Assembly (NCBI RefSeq): GCF_036178145.1
Contig: NZ_CP108067.1
Coordinates: 2,046,001 to 2,110,000, forward strand
DNA: 64,000 nucleotides
Source: Streptomyces sp. NBC_00273
GTDB taxonomy: Bacteria; Actinomycetota; Actinomycetes; Streptomycetales; Streptomycetaceae
Direction: 5' to 3'
A model generated the notes under the pieces. The model was given only the letters and a program-made list of their open reading frames with translations, had not been told where the DNA came from and did no database searches. The stretch's first letter is position 1. Every line of letters starts with the position of its first letter. The position numbers and the translations under genes are program-made. Positions 34,352-42,193 of this stretch are shown here, one piece after another.

Positions 34352-35386
34352 TCAGGAGGGCTGTACCGGCTCGCCGTCCGCCTCCGCATCCGGGTCCAGC
34401 AGACCGCGCGCGGCGGCGGCCACACCGGCCTGGAAGCGGCTGCCCGCACCCAGCTCCTGCATGATGTCGGCGATGTGGCGCCGGGCCGTGCGCAACGACA
34501 TGCCCAGGCGCCGCGCGATGGCCTCGTCCTTCAGGCCGGCCGCGAGCAGCCGGATGATCGTCTCGTGGATCTCGCGGGCCACCTCTTCGAGCCCCTGGCC
34601 CGCCGCGGCCGAGAACGGCGAGGCCAGGTCCCAGGTCTGGTCGAAGATGTTGCACAGGTAAGCGACGGTCGAGGGCTCGCGTATGACCACGGCGCCCCAA
34701 CTGCCGTCCGAGACGGGTATGAAGGCCAGTTCCCGGTCGAAGGCGATGAGGCGGCCGAAGAGTTCGTGCGCGGTGCGGTACTGCGCCCCCAGCACGGAGG
34801 TGGCGGCGACGTAGGCCTGGCTCGGCCCGTTGAAGCGGGCCGTGTGGTGGTAGAGGGTCCGGATCGAGATCCCCCGCTGGAGCATCGTCTCGTCCCGCCG
34901 CAGCGCCTCCTGCATGGCCTCCGGCACCCTGCCGCCGCCCCCGGGCTGCGAGCTGAGCATCTCGGTCGTGCAGTTGAGCGAGGCCCGGTTGAGTGCCCCG
35001 CGCACGTCCTCCAGGCTCTCCAGGACCTCCAGCGACTCCCCCGTGGAGCGGCGGCCCAGATAGTGCGGCAGGAAGCGCCCCAGGTCCTCGCGGATCCCGC
35101 TGATCTCCCGCTGCTGCTCGCGGATCTGCGCCTCCAGGGGCGCGACGAGCTGCTCGGCGGCCGTGTCGGGGGCCACCGCGAAGGCCACCGCCGGGTCGAT
35201 CGGGCTCACGTGCAGCAGGCGTGCGGCGCGCAGGCGCGCCACGCTGCGCCGGACCTCGTCCGCGTCCCGCCCCGTACCGGCGGCCACCGCGTCCACGTCC
35301 ACCGTGCGGTGTTCGAGCACCCATCCGTAGACATCGATGTCAACATCAGCGCTGTTCGGATCCGGCGCCACGTCAGATGTTTGCAT
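34352..35386 (-). CDS. LuxR-type regulator, paralogue of the locus A regulator
   Basis: A 344-residue regulator with the same layout as the protein encoded at 11856-13046: an N-terminal winged-helix-like part, a middle domain with SIRTLYHHTARFNGP and LIAFDRELAFIP, and a C-terminal LuxR HTH (DEAIARRLGMSLRTARRHI, about 290-310). The shared RTLY-HTARF and QPGG segments show the two are related by descent. It lies beside the distal end of NRPS locus B, so control of that locus is likely. The ATG at 35386 has only a weak upstream purine run (GTGGGGCA). Confidence 0.8.
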   Translation of the reverse strand: MQTSDVAPDPNSADVDIDVYGWVLEHRTVDVDAVAAGTGRDADEVRRSVARLRAARLLHVSPIDPAVAFAVAPDTAAEQLVAPLEAQIREQQREISGIREDLGRFLPHYLGRRSTGESLEVLESLEDVRGALNRASLNCTTEMLSSQPGGGGRVPEAMQEALRRDETMLQRGISIRTLYHHTARFNGPSQAYVAATSVLGAQYRTAHELFGRLIAFDRELAFIPVSDGSWGAVVIREPSTVAYLCNIFDQTWDLASPFSAAAGQGLEEVAREIHETIIRLLAAGLKDEAIARRLGMSLRTARRHIADIMQELGAGSRFQAGVAAAARGLLDPDAEADGEPVQPS

Positions 35387-35537
35387 TGCCCCACTTTGCC
35401 TTTTTTGCCCCTGGTCGCTTTACTGCCAGGCACTTTGGTGAGGTGCCCGCCCCCTGGCGCCAGGATATGCAGGGCGAAAGGCTGTACCCGACGAACAGCA
35501 GCGGGTGTCCGGCCACTTCAGGCCCCGGACGTCCGAA

Positions 35538-35570
35538 ACGGTGCGATCACACCCAGCGTGATCGCACCGT
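35538..35570. promoter_or_regulatory. Perfect 13-bp inverted repeat upstream of the HTH-only regulator
   Basis: Arms ACGGTGCGATCAC (35538-35550) and GTGATCGCACCGT (35558-35570) are exact inverses with a 7-base spacer ACCCAGC. It lies between divergent regulator genes, 64 bp upstream of the ATG at 35634 and 150 bp upstream of the other start. It could be an operator or an RNA hairpin. Confidence 0.6.
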
Positions 35571-35633
35571 CACCAGGGGCGCCGAACCCCCGCTGCTCCC
35601 CCTTCACCTTCGACCCGGAATCCGGAGCCCCAC

Positions 35634-35861
35634 ATGCTGCACACCACGCTCACCGCCCGCGCACCGGAGCTGCCCGCCCTGACCCCCCGCGAGCAGGAGG
35701 TGCTCGCCTACCTCGCGCAGGGGGACACCTACCGGATGATCGCCTGCCGGATGGGGCTGAGCCCGCACACGGTCGACACCTACCTGCGCCGGCTGCGCAG
35801 CAAGACCGGCGCGGTGAACCGGACCCAGCTCACCCACATCGCGTTCCGGCTGGGCTACTGA
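35634..35861 (+). CDS. Stand-alone LuxR-type HTH protein
   Basis: A 75-residue protein that is almost only a LuxR/FixJ DNA-binding domain: LTPREQEVLAYLAQGDTYRM, then GLSPHTVDTYLRRLRSKTG and NRTQLTHIA. It lacks any receiver or ligand domain, so its activity must be controlled by expression level or by partners. The ATG at 35634 follows GGAGCCCCAC. Its 3' end overlaps the convergent MFS gene's 3' end by seven bases. It lies between the two NRPS loci and could control either. Confidence 0.8.
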   Translation: MLHTTLTARAPELPALTPREQEVLAYLAQGDTYRMIACRMGLSPHTVDTYLRRLRSKTGAVNRTQLTHIAFRLGY

Positions 35862-37240
35862 GCCGGCCGCGCGGCCGCGGCACCGGCCCCGACCTCCGGG
35901 GCATCGTCCTCGAACTCGCGCATCCGCCGCAGCGGGGAGCAGAGCAGGACCAGCGGTGCCGCCGACAGGGCGGCGGCGCACAGCCACAGCGCGTTGCGCA
36001 CGCCCAGCAGTTCGCCGAGGAGCCCCGCCAGCAGACCGCTCAGGGGCAGTACGCCCCACACCAGGAAGCGCATGGTGGCCGTCATCCGGCCGAGCAGGTG
36101 CGGCGGGCAGACCGTCTGTCGGTAGGTGACCTGGCAGATGTTGTACAGGGTGACGCCGGCCGACTGGACGAGCGACCCGAGCACGAACAGGCCGATCCGC
36201 CAATCGTTGTCGGCGAGCGGAAGCAGCAGCCCGAAGGGCATGGTCACCAACAGGGACAGCCACGTGAGCCGGGCCGCACCGACGGCCCGGGTCACCCGGT
36301 CCGCGGCGGTGGCCGCGAGCACCGAGCCGATCGTGGCGGTCGTCAGCACCCAGCCGAGGGCCGCGGGCGGCAGCCCCACGGTGCGGGTCAGGAAGAGCAC
36401 CTCGATGGCCATCACCGCGCTGAGGAACAGGTTCACGGCAGCCGTGTTCAGGGCGATGAGCCGCAGGATCCGGTGGCTCAGGACGTAGCCCAGCCCCTCC
36501 CGGATGTCGCGCAGCAGGTGCCGGCGCGGGGCGGGCTCCGGCTTCTCCTCCCGGGCCCCGATCCGCCCCAGCAGGACCACGGACACCAGTGAGGTGACCG
36601 CCTGCCCGGCCAGCGTTCCGGCCGCGCCCAGCAGTTGCACCAGGAAGCCGGCGACGCCGGGTCCTGCGAACTCGGCTCCCGAACGCACGGTCTCCAGCTT
36701 CGAGTTCCCCGCGATCAGGGTGTCCTTGCCGATGAGGGTCGGCAAGTAGCTCTGATCGGCGACGTCACCGAACAGCCGGGCGCAGCCGAGCAGCAGGGCG
36801 ACTGCGTACAGCAGCGGCATCGAGTGCAGGTCCAGCAGGTAGGCCACCGGCAGCGCCGTCAGCAGGACGGCGCGCGCCAGGTCGGCGGCCATCATCACGC
36901 GGCGCTTGCGCATCCGGTCCACCCAGGCCCCGGCGGGCAGTCCCAGCAGCAGGAACGCCGCGTGTTCCGCGGCGGACAGCAGACCGGCCTGCCACGCCGA
37001 GGCGTCGAGGGTGAGCACCGCCATCAACGGCAGGGCCACGTACGTGATGCTGCCGCCCAGCTCGTTGCAGATGTGCGAGGACATGAAGAGCCGGAAGTCC
37101 CTGCGCCGGCGGCGCTGCACGGCCTGGACGGCCTGGACGGCCTCGGTGGACCCGGTGGGCTCGGCGGACTCGTCGGTGGTGACGGACACGGGTGCGTTCC
37201 TTGTCTGGTCGCGGACCGGGTCCGCGGGCTGCTGGTTCAT
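35855..37240 (-). CDS. MFS exporter (locus B), EntS-like
   Basis: A 461-residue MFS_3-type exporter. After a polar N-terminus with a short VQAVQAVQ repeat and an RRRRR stretch come about twelve hydrophobic helices; WVDRMRKRRVMM between helices 2 and 3 is the usual MFS loop motif. The ATG at 37240 overlaps the stop of the free-standing A-domain gene (ATGA). It is the last gene of the long minus-strand NRPS operon and probably exports its product or gives self-protection. Confidence 0.87.
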   Translation of the reverse strand: MNQQPADPVRDQTRNAPVSVTTDESAEPTGSTEAVQAVQAVQRRRRRDFRLFMSSHICNELGGSITYVALPLMAVLTLDASAWQAGLLSAAEHAAFLLLGLPAGAWVDRMRKRRVMMAADLARAVLLTALPVAYLLDLHSMPLLYAVALLLGCARLFGDVADQSYLPTLIGKDTLIAGNSKLETVRSGAEFAGPGVAGFLVQLLGAAGTLAGQAVTSLVSVVLLGRIGAREEKPEPAPRRHLLRDIREGLGYVLSHRILRLIALNTAAVNLFLSAVMAIEVLFLTRTVGLPPAALGWVLTTATIGSVLAATAADRVTRAVGAARLTWLSLLVTMPFGLLLPLADNDWRIGLFVLGSLVQSAGVTLYNICQVTYRQTVCPPHLLGRMTATMRFLVWGVLPLSGLLAGLLGELLGVRNALWLCAAALSAAPLVLLCSPLRRMREFEDDAPEVGAGAAAARPAQ

Positions 37241-38775
37241 CGGGGGTCCGGCGCGGGGAGCGCCCTGGGGTCGAGCTTGCCGCCCGGAGTCCGCGGCAGC
37301 CCGTCCATCAGTGTCACCACGGCCGGTACGAGGTACCCGGGCACCTTGGCCAGAAGGTGACGGCGCAGGCCGTCCGGGGTGAGGGGACTGCCGGGGGCGA
37401 CGGCGGCCCAGGCGGCCAGCTGCGGGCCGTCGGCCGCCGGGACGGCGCGGGCGACCACGTCGACGACGTCGGGGTGGGCGGCCACGGCCGCCTCCACCTC
37501 CTTGAGTTCGACCCGGTGGCCGCGGATCTTGACCTGGTCGTCGGCGCGCCCGAGGAAGACGAGCGGGCCGCCGGGCGCACGGGTGACGCGGTCGCCCGTG
37601 CGGTACATGCGCGCGCCCGGGGCGTCGGCGAACGGGTCCGCGACGAACCGCTCGGAGGTCAGCCCCGGCCGGCCGTGGTAGCCGCGCGCCAGGCAGGAAC
37701 CCGCCAGGTACAGCTCGCCCGCGGCGCCGGGGGGTGCCTCGCGCAACTCCTCGTCGAGGACGTAGGCGCGTACCCCCGCCAGCGGTTCGCCGAGCGGGAT
37801 CAGCTCGTCGCCCGCGAAGCCGGCCAGTTCGGCCGGTCCCGGCTCGTAGGAGGTGGCGGTGATCGTGGACTCGGTGAGGCCGTAGCAGCTGATCACCGGG
37901 GGATGGCCGGCGGTCGTCCAGCGCGTCAGGTCCGCGGTGCGGCCCGCGTCGCTGCCGATCACCACGCGGCGCAGTGCGGACGGCAGCGGCCGCGGTGCGC
38001 GCTCCAGGTCCTTGGCCCACTGCGACCAGTACGGGGTGGGCAGGTTGACGACGCTGATCCGCTCCTCGTCGAGGAACGGCTCCAGTTCCGCGGGCGAGAG
38101 GACGTTGTCCTTGACGAAGACGGCCGTGCCGCCCGTGCACCAGGTGGGCAGGGCCTCCTCCAGGCTGACGTCGAAGGCGGGGGCCGCGAACTGCAGGACC
38201 GCGTCCTCGGCGGTCAGCCCGTAGCGTCCGGCCAGGGTGGCGACCTGTGCGGCGAGTCCGGCGTGGCCGACCGCCACGGGCTTGGGCTGCCCGGTGGAGC
38301 CGGAGGTGAAGAGGACGTAGGCGAGGGAGCCGGGGGCGACGTCGGCGGGCCGGGCCTGCGACACGGGGGCCGCGGTCGTGGTGGAGGCCCAGAACAGCTC
38401 GCGCCCGGTGCGGCGTTGCAGCATCGCGGCCGCGTACGTGTCCGGGGCGACGGCGTGCCGGGTGCCGGCGGCCTCCAGCAGGGTGCGCAGCCGCTCGTCG
38501 GGGGCGTCGAGGTCCACCAGGAGGGGGGCCGCGCCCGCGTACCAGATCCCCAGCAGCCCCACCGCCCAGTGGACGCCGCGGCGCACCCCCAGGAGCACGG
38601 TGTCCTCCGGCCCGGCGCCGGCGGCGCGCAGTTCCTCGGCCACCGCGCGGGCCCGCCGGTCGAACTGGCGGTACGTCAGCTCCCCTTCGGGTGCGCGGAC
38701 CGCGGTGGCCTCGGGCGTGAGCCCGGCCCGGTGCGCGATGCGCAGGGGCACGGGGGTGGTCTCGGTGGGGCTCAT
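37237..38775 (-). CDS. Free-standing adenylation domain
   Basis: A 512-residue A domain without carrier or condensation partner. Core motifs: LFTSGSTGQPKPVAV (Lys-to-Pro variation in the usual PKG), FDVSLEEALPTW, CYGLTESTIT, MYRTGDRV, and the C-terminal catalytic lysine in TPGGKLDP. The specificity pocket begins D-V-E and matches no code I can name. The ATG at 38775 follows AGGAGA; earlier ATGs at 38811 and 38847 give low-complexity extensions. It is well placed to load the T-E didomain encoded at 45400-47217, which has no A domain of its own; this is inference. The gene ends in an ATGA overlap with the exporter. Confidence 0.9.
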   Translation of the reverse strand: MSPTETTPVPLRIAHRAGLTPEATAVRAPEGELTYRQFDRRARAVAEELRAAGAGPEDTVLLGVRRGVHWAVGLLGIWYAGAAPLLVDLDAPDERLRTLLEAAGTRHAVAPDTYAAAMLQRRTGRELFWASTTTAAPVSQARPADVAPGSLAYVLFTSGSTGQPKPVAVGHAGLAAQVATLAGRYGLTAEDAVLQFAAPAFDVSLEEALPTWCTGGTAVFVKDNVLSPAELEPFLDEERISVVNLPTPYWSQWAKDLERAPRPLPSALRRVVIGSDAGRTADLTRWTTAGHPPVISCYGLTESTITATSYEPGPAELAGFAGDELIPLGEPLAGVRAYVLDEELREAPPGAAGELYLAGSCLARGYHGRPGLTSERFVADPFADAPGARMYRTGDRVTRAPGGPLVFLGRADDQVKIRGHRVELKEVEAAVAAHPDVVDVVARAVPAADGPQLAAWAAVAPGSPLTPDGLRRHLLAKVPGYLVPAVVTLMDGLPRTPGGKLDPRALPAPDPR

Positions 38776-38883
38776 GGTGGTGGTGTCTCCTGGGGGTGCG
38801 GGCGGGCTCATCGCGGGGGCGCGGGGCGTCCGGGGTGTTCGCGGCATTCGCGGCGCGTTCGGGCGCCTTCGCGCGCGTCCGGG

Positions 38884-38915
38884 CGCGTCCAGGCGGGTTC
38901 GTACGCCTGGACGCG
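38884..38915. other. 12-bp inverted repeat between NRPS and A-domain genes
   Basis: Arms CGCGTCCAGGCG (38884-38895) and CGCCTGGACGCG (38904-38915) flank GGTTCGTA in the 153-bp gap after the C-A-T gene. The surrounding bases are a run of GCGTCC/GGCGCG variants. It may be an intra-operon attenuator or processing hairpin. Confidence 0.5.
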
Positions 38916-38928
38916 CGGTCGCGCCCGG

Positions 38929-41900
38929 TCAGTGCTGGTCGCGGGAGCGGGGGCGCAGGGCGGGGCGGGCGGGCGCGGTGGCGGCTTCGGCCAGGCGGGC
39001 GGCGATGCCCGCCGGGGTGGGCGTCTCGAAGAGGTCGCGGATGCCCAGTCGTACGCCCAGCTCGGTGCCGATGCGACCGGCGAGGCGGGTGGCGAGGAGC
39101 GAGTGGCCGCCGTGGGCGAAGAAGTCGTCGTCCATGCCCGCCTCCTGGAGGCCGAGGACGGACGCGAAGATCTCGCAGACCGTCCTTTCGGCGGGCGTGA
39201 CGGGCAGCCGGCCGGCCGGGCGGTGCACGGTGGCCGGGTCGGGGAGCGCCTTGCGGTCCAGCTTGCCGTTGACGGTGAGCGGGAACTGCGGCAGGTGCAG
39301 GAACAGCGACGGGACCATGTAGTTGGGCAGGTTCCGGCCCAGTTCGGTGCGGACCTCCTCGGCGGTGGGGGTGCCGGTGAAGTAGCAGATGAGCCGTTGC
39401 TGGCCCGCGTGGTCCCGGTCGACGGCGACGACGGCCTCGCCGACGCCCGGTACGGCGCGCAGCGCGGTCTCCACCTCGCCCAGTTCGATGCGGTTGCCGC
39501 GGACCTTGACCTGGTGGTCCTGGCGGCCGAGGAAGTCGAGCTGGCCGTCGGCCCGCATCCGGGCGAGGTCGCCGGTGCGGTACATGCGGCTGCCGGGCAC
39601 GGCGGAGAACGGGTCGGGGACGTAGCGCTCGCTGGAGCGGCGCGGGTCGCGCAGGTATCCGGGGCCCACGCCGGTGCCGCCGATGAAGAGTTCGCCGGGG
39701 ACGCCGGGCGGTACGGGGGCGAGCGCGGCGTCCAGCAGGTAGAGGGTGTTGTTGCGCAGCGGGCGGCCGACGGGCAGCCGGCCGTGCTCCAGCTGGGCGT
39801 GCACGTCGGGGCCGATGAAGGCGTGGGTGTTGTCGTCGGAGCACTCGGTGAGGCCGTAGGCGTTGACGATCGCGGCCTTCGGGTGGCGCGCGTACCAACG
39901 GGTGCACAGTTCGGGCGGCAGCACCTCGCCGTTGACGATGAACCAGCGCAGCTCGGGCAGGGCCGGCGGCAGCACGCCGGTGTCCCACAGGTCGACGGCG
40001 GCGCGGACGAAGGAGGGCACGGTCTCCAGGACGGTGGTCCCGCGGCGGGCGGCGTCGTCGAAGAGGGCGGCCGGGTCGCGGGCGGTGTCCCGGGTGACCA
40101 GGTGGACCTGTCCGCCGGTGATCAGCGGGGCGAGCATCTGCCACACGGAGATGTCGAAGGTGAGCGGGGCGTTCATCACCACGCGGTCGCCGTCGCCGAG
40201 GTCGAGGTCCTCGACCTTGGCCAGGAGGTGGTTGTTCATGCCCCGGCGGTGGACCATGGCGCCCTTGGGCTTGCCGGTGGAGCCGGAGGTGAAGCAGACG
40301 TAGGCGAGGGCGTCGGGTCCGCCGGCCGGCGCCGGCCGCTCGCCCGGGGCGGCGGCCGCCGCGTCGTCGATGACCAGGACGGGCAGGCCGCCGGGGACGG
40401 CTGCGGCGATCTCCTCGGCGCGGGCCCGCTGTTCGGGGGCGGCCAGCAGGCGGGCGATCCCGCCGCTCGCGAGGAGGTCGGCGGTACGGGTGACGGGGCC
40501 CTCGGGGTCGAGGGGGACGTAGGCCGCTCCGGAGCCCAGGATGCCGAGCATCGCGACGGGGACCCGGGTGGTGGGCTCGCTCAGCACGGCGACCAGGTCG
40601 CCGGGGCGCACGCCGTCGGCGAGGAGGGCCAGGGCGAGGGCGTCGGCGCGGGCGACGAGGGCCGCGTAGCTCAGCTCGCGGCCGGCCTCGTCGGTGGTGG
40701 CGACGGCGTCGGGGCGGCGCTCGGCCTGCTGCCGTACGCGTTCGACGGCCTCCGCGTACTGCTCGTCGCGCGCGGTGTCGTTCCATTCGACCAGGACGCG
40801 GTGGCGTTCGGCGGGCGAGAGCAGGTCCACGGTGCCCACCGGGCACGACGGGTCCTCGGCGACGGCTTCCAGGAGCCGGGCGAGCCGTTCCAGCAGGGCC
40901 TGGGCGGTGTCCCGTTCGAAGACGTCCGGCCGGTAGTCGATCTGCAGGCGCAGCCGGTCGCCGGGGATGGCGGTCAGCGAGAGCGGGTAGTGGGCGGCGT
41001 CGTACGGGTCCACTGCGGTGACGCGGAGCCCGCCGGCGCCGAGGGCGGCGAGGCCGGCCTCGTCGACCGGGTAGTTCTGGAAGGCGACGCAGGAGTCGAA
41101 GAGCTCCCCCGCTCCGGCGAGCCGCTGGATCTCGACCAGGCCCAGGTGGTGGTGGTCGATCAGCCGCGCCTGCTCGTCCTGGAGCCGTTCGAACAGCGCG
41201 ACGAGGGACTCCGCGGGGTCGATCCGCACGCGGACCGGCACGGTGTTGATGCACAGGCCCACGATGTCGGCGACGCCGGGCAGTTCGGGGTCGCGGCCGC
41301 TGACGATGGCGCCGAAGACCACGTCCTCGGAGCGGATCTGCCGGCCGAGCAGGAGCGCCCACGCGCCCTGGAGCAGGGTTCCCGAGGTGATGCGGTGGCC
41401 GCGCGCGAGCGCGCCGAGCCGCTCGGTCAGGGACTCCGGGAGGTACGTCTCCACGCGGTCGGGCAGGACCGAGCCGGGCGGCGGGGACACGGGCGCGGTG
41501 CGGGTTCCGCCCGCCAAGCCGTCCAGGGCGCGGGTCCAGGCGTCCTGGGCGGCGGCCGTATCGCGGGTGTGGAGCCGGCCCAGGAAGGCGGAGTACGGGG
41601 TGACCGGGCCCAGGGGCGCGTCGTCGGCGTGGTGCAGGGCGAGGAGTTCGCGCACCAGGACCGGCCAGGACCAGCCGTCCATCAGGATGTGGTGGTAGGT
41701 CAGCAGCAGCCGGTGGGACAGCGGGCCGGTGCGGATGAGGGTGAAGCGCAGCAGCGGCGGCCGGGCGAGGTCGAAGCGGGTGGCCCGGTCCTCGGCGAGG
41801 AGGGTGTCGACGGCGGCGGCGCGCTCGACCGTGCCGAGCCCGGACAGGTCCATCTCCTGCCAGGGAGCCCGCACGCCGCGCTGGACGACCTGGGCGGGCT

Positions 41901-42174
41901 CGCCCGTGGCGCGGCGCAGGAATCCGGCGCGCAGGTTGGCGTGCCGTGCCAAGGCGGTGTCGGCGGCGGCGCGCAGCCGGTCCGCGTCGAGGGGGCCGTC
42001 GAGGTCGAGGAGCAGCTGGGCGACGTAGACGTCGCGTTCGTCCTCGTCGAAGAGGGCGTGGAAGAGGATGCCGTCCTGGAGCGGGGAGAGCGGCAGGACG
42101 TCCTCGACCAGGGAGCGCGCGGCGGGTGCGGCGGGTGCGGCGGCAGGGGCGGGGGTGGACGGCGGGTGGTTCAC
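38929..42174 (-). CDS. NRPS module C-A-T, A domain probably for a basic diamino acid
   Basis: A 1081-residue single module. The C domain opens DVLPLSPLQDGILFHALF, a DCL-type pattern that prefers a D-configured donor, and has YHHILMDGWS near 159. The A domain has [12 protein letters not shown] near 625, FDISVWQML near 670 and the variant NAYGLTECSDD near 770. The hand-read code is about DIWEINADDK; three acidic positions suggest a cationic side chain, which fits the 2,3-diaminobutyrate genes in the same operon. The carrier reads FFAHGGHS (about 1021), with His replacing the usual Leu. The GTG start at 42174 follows AGAAGGAAC, 19 bp after the previous NRPS gene. Confidence 0.92.
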   Translation of the reverse strand: MNHPPSTPAPAAAPAAPAARSLVEDVLPLSPLQDGILFHALFDEDERDVYVAQLLLDLDGPLDADRLRAAADTALARHANLRAGFLRRATGEPAQVVQRGVRAPWQEMDLSGLGTVERAAAVDTLLAEDRATRFDLARPPLLRFTLIRTGPLSHRLLLTYHHILMDGWSWPVLVRELLALHHADDAPLGPVTPYSAFLGRLHTRDTAAAQDAWTRALDGLAGGTRTAPVSPPPGSVLPDRVETYLPESLTERLGALARGHRITSGTLLQGAWALLLGRQIRSEDVVFGAIVSGRDPELPGVADIVGLCINTVPVRVRIDPAESLVALFERLQDEQARLIDHHHLGLVEIQRLAGAGELFDSCVAFQNYPVDEAGLAALGAGGLRVTAVDPYDAAHYPLSLTAIPGDRLRLQIDYRPDVFERDTAQALLERLARLLEAVAEDPSCPVGTVDLLSPAERHRVLVEWNDTARDEQYAEAVERVRQQAERRPDAVATTDEAGRELSYAALVARADALALALLADGVRPGDLVAVLSEPTTRVPVAMLGILGSGAAYVPLDPEGPVTRTADLLASGGIARLLAAPEQRARAEEIAAAVPGGLPVLVIDDAAAAAPGERPAPAGGPDALAYVCFTSGSTGKPKGAMVHRRGMNNHLLAKVEDLDLGDGDRVVMNAPLTFDISVWQMLAPLITGGQVHLVTRDTARDPAALFDDAARRGTTVLETVPSFVRAAVDLWDTGVLPPALPELRWFIVNGEVLPPELCTRWYARHPKAAIVNAYGLTECSDDNTHAFIGPDVHAQLEHGRLPVGRPLRNNTLYLLDAALAPVPPGVPGELFIGGTGVGPGYLRDPRRSSERYVPDPFSAVPGSRMYRTGDLARMRADGQLDFLGRQDHQVKVRGNRIELGEVETALRAVPGVGEAVVAVDRDHAGQQRLICYFTGTPTAEEVRTELGRNLPNYMVPSLFLHLPQFPLTVNGKLDRKALPDPATVHRPAGRLPVTPAERTVCEIFASVLGLQEAGMDDDFFAHGGHSLLATRLAGRIGTELGVRLGIRDLFETPTPAGIAARLAEAATAPARPALRPRSRDQH

Positions 42175-42193
42175 GGTGGTGTTCCTTCTGTGG

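Noticed and set aside
35855..41362. Single 1835-codon frame joining the exporter with upstream NRPS sequence
   Set aside because: Only the last 461 codons look like protein; the rest is out of frame with the true A-domain and NRPS genes.
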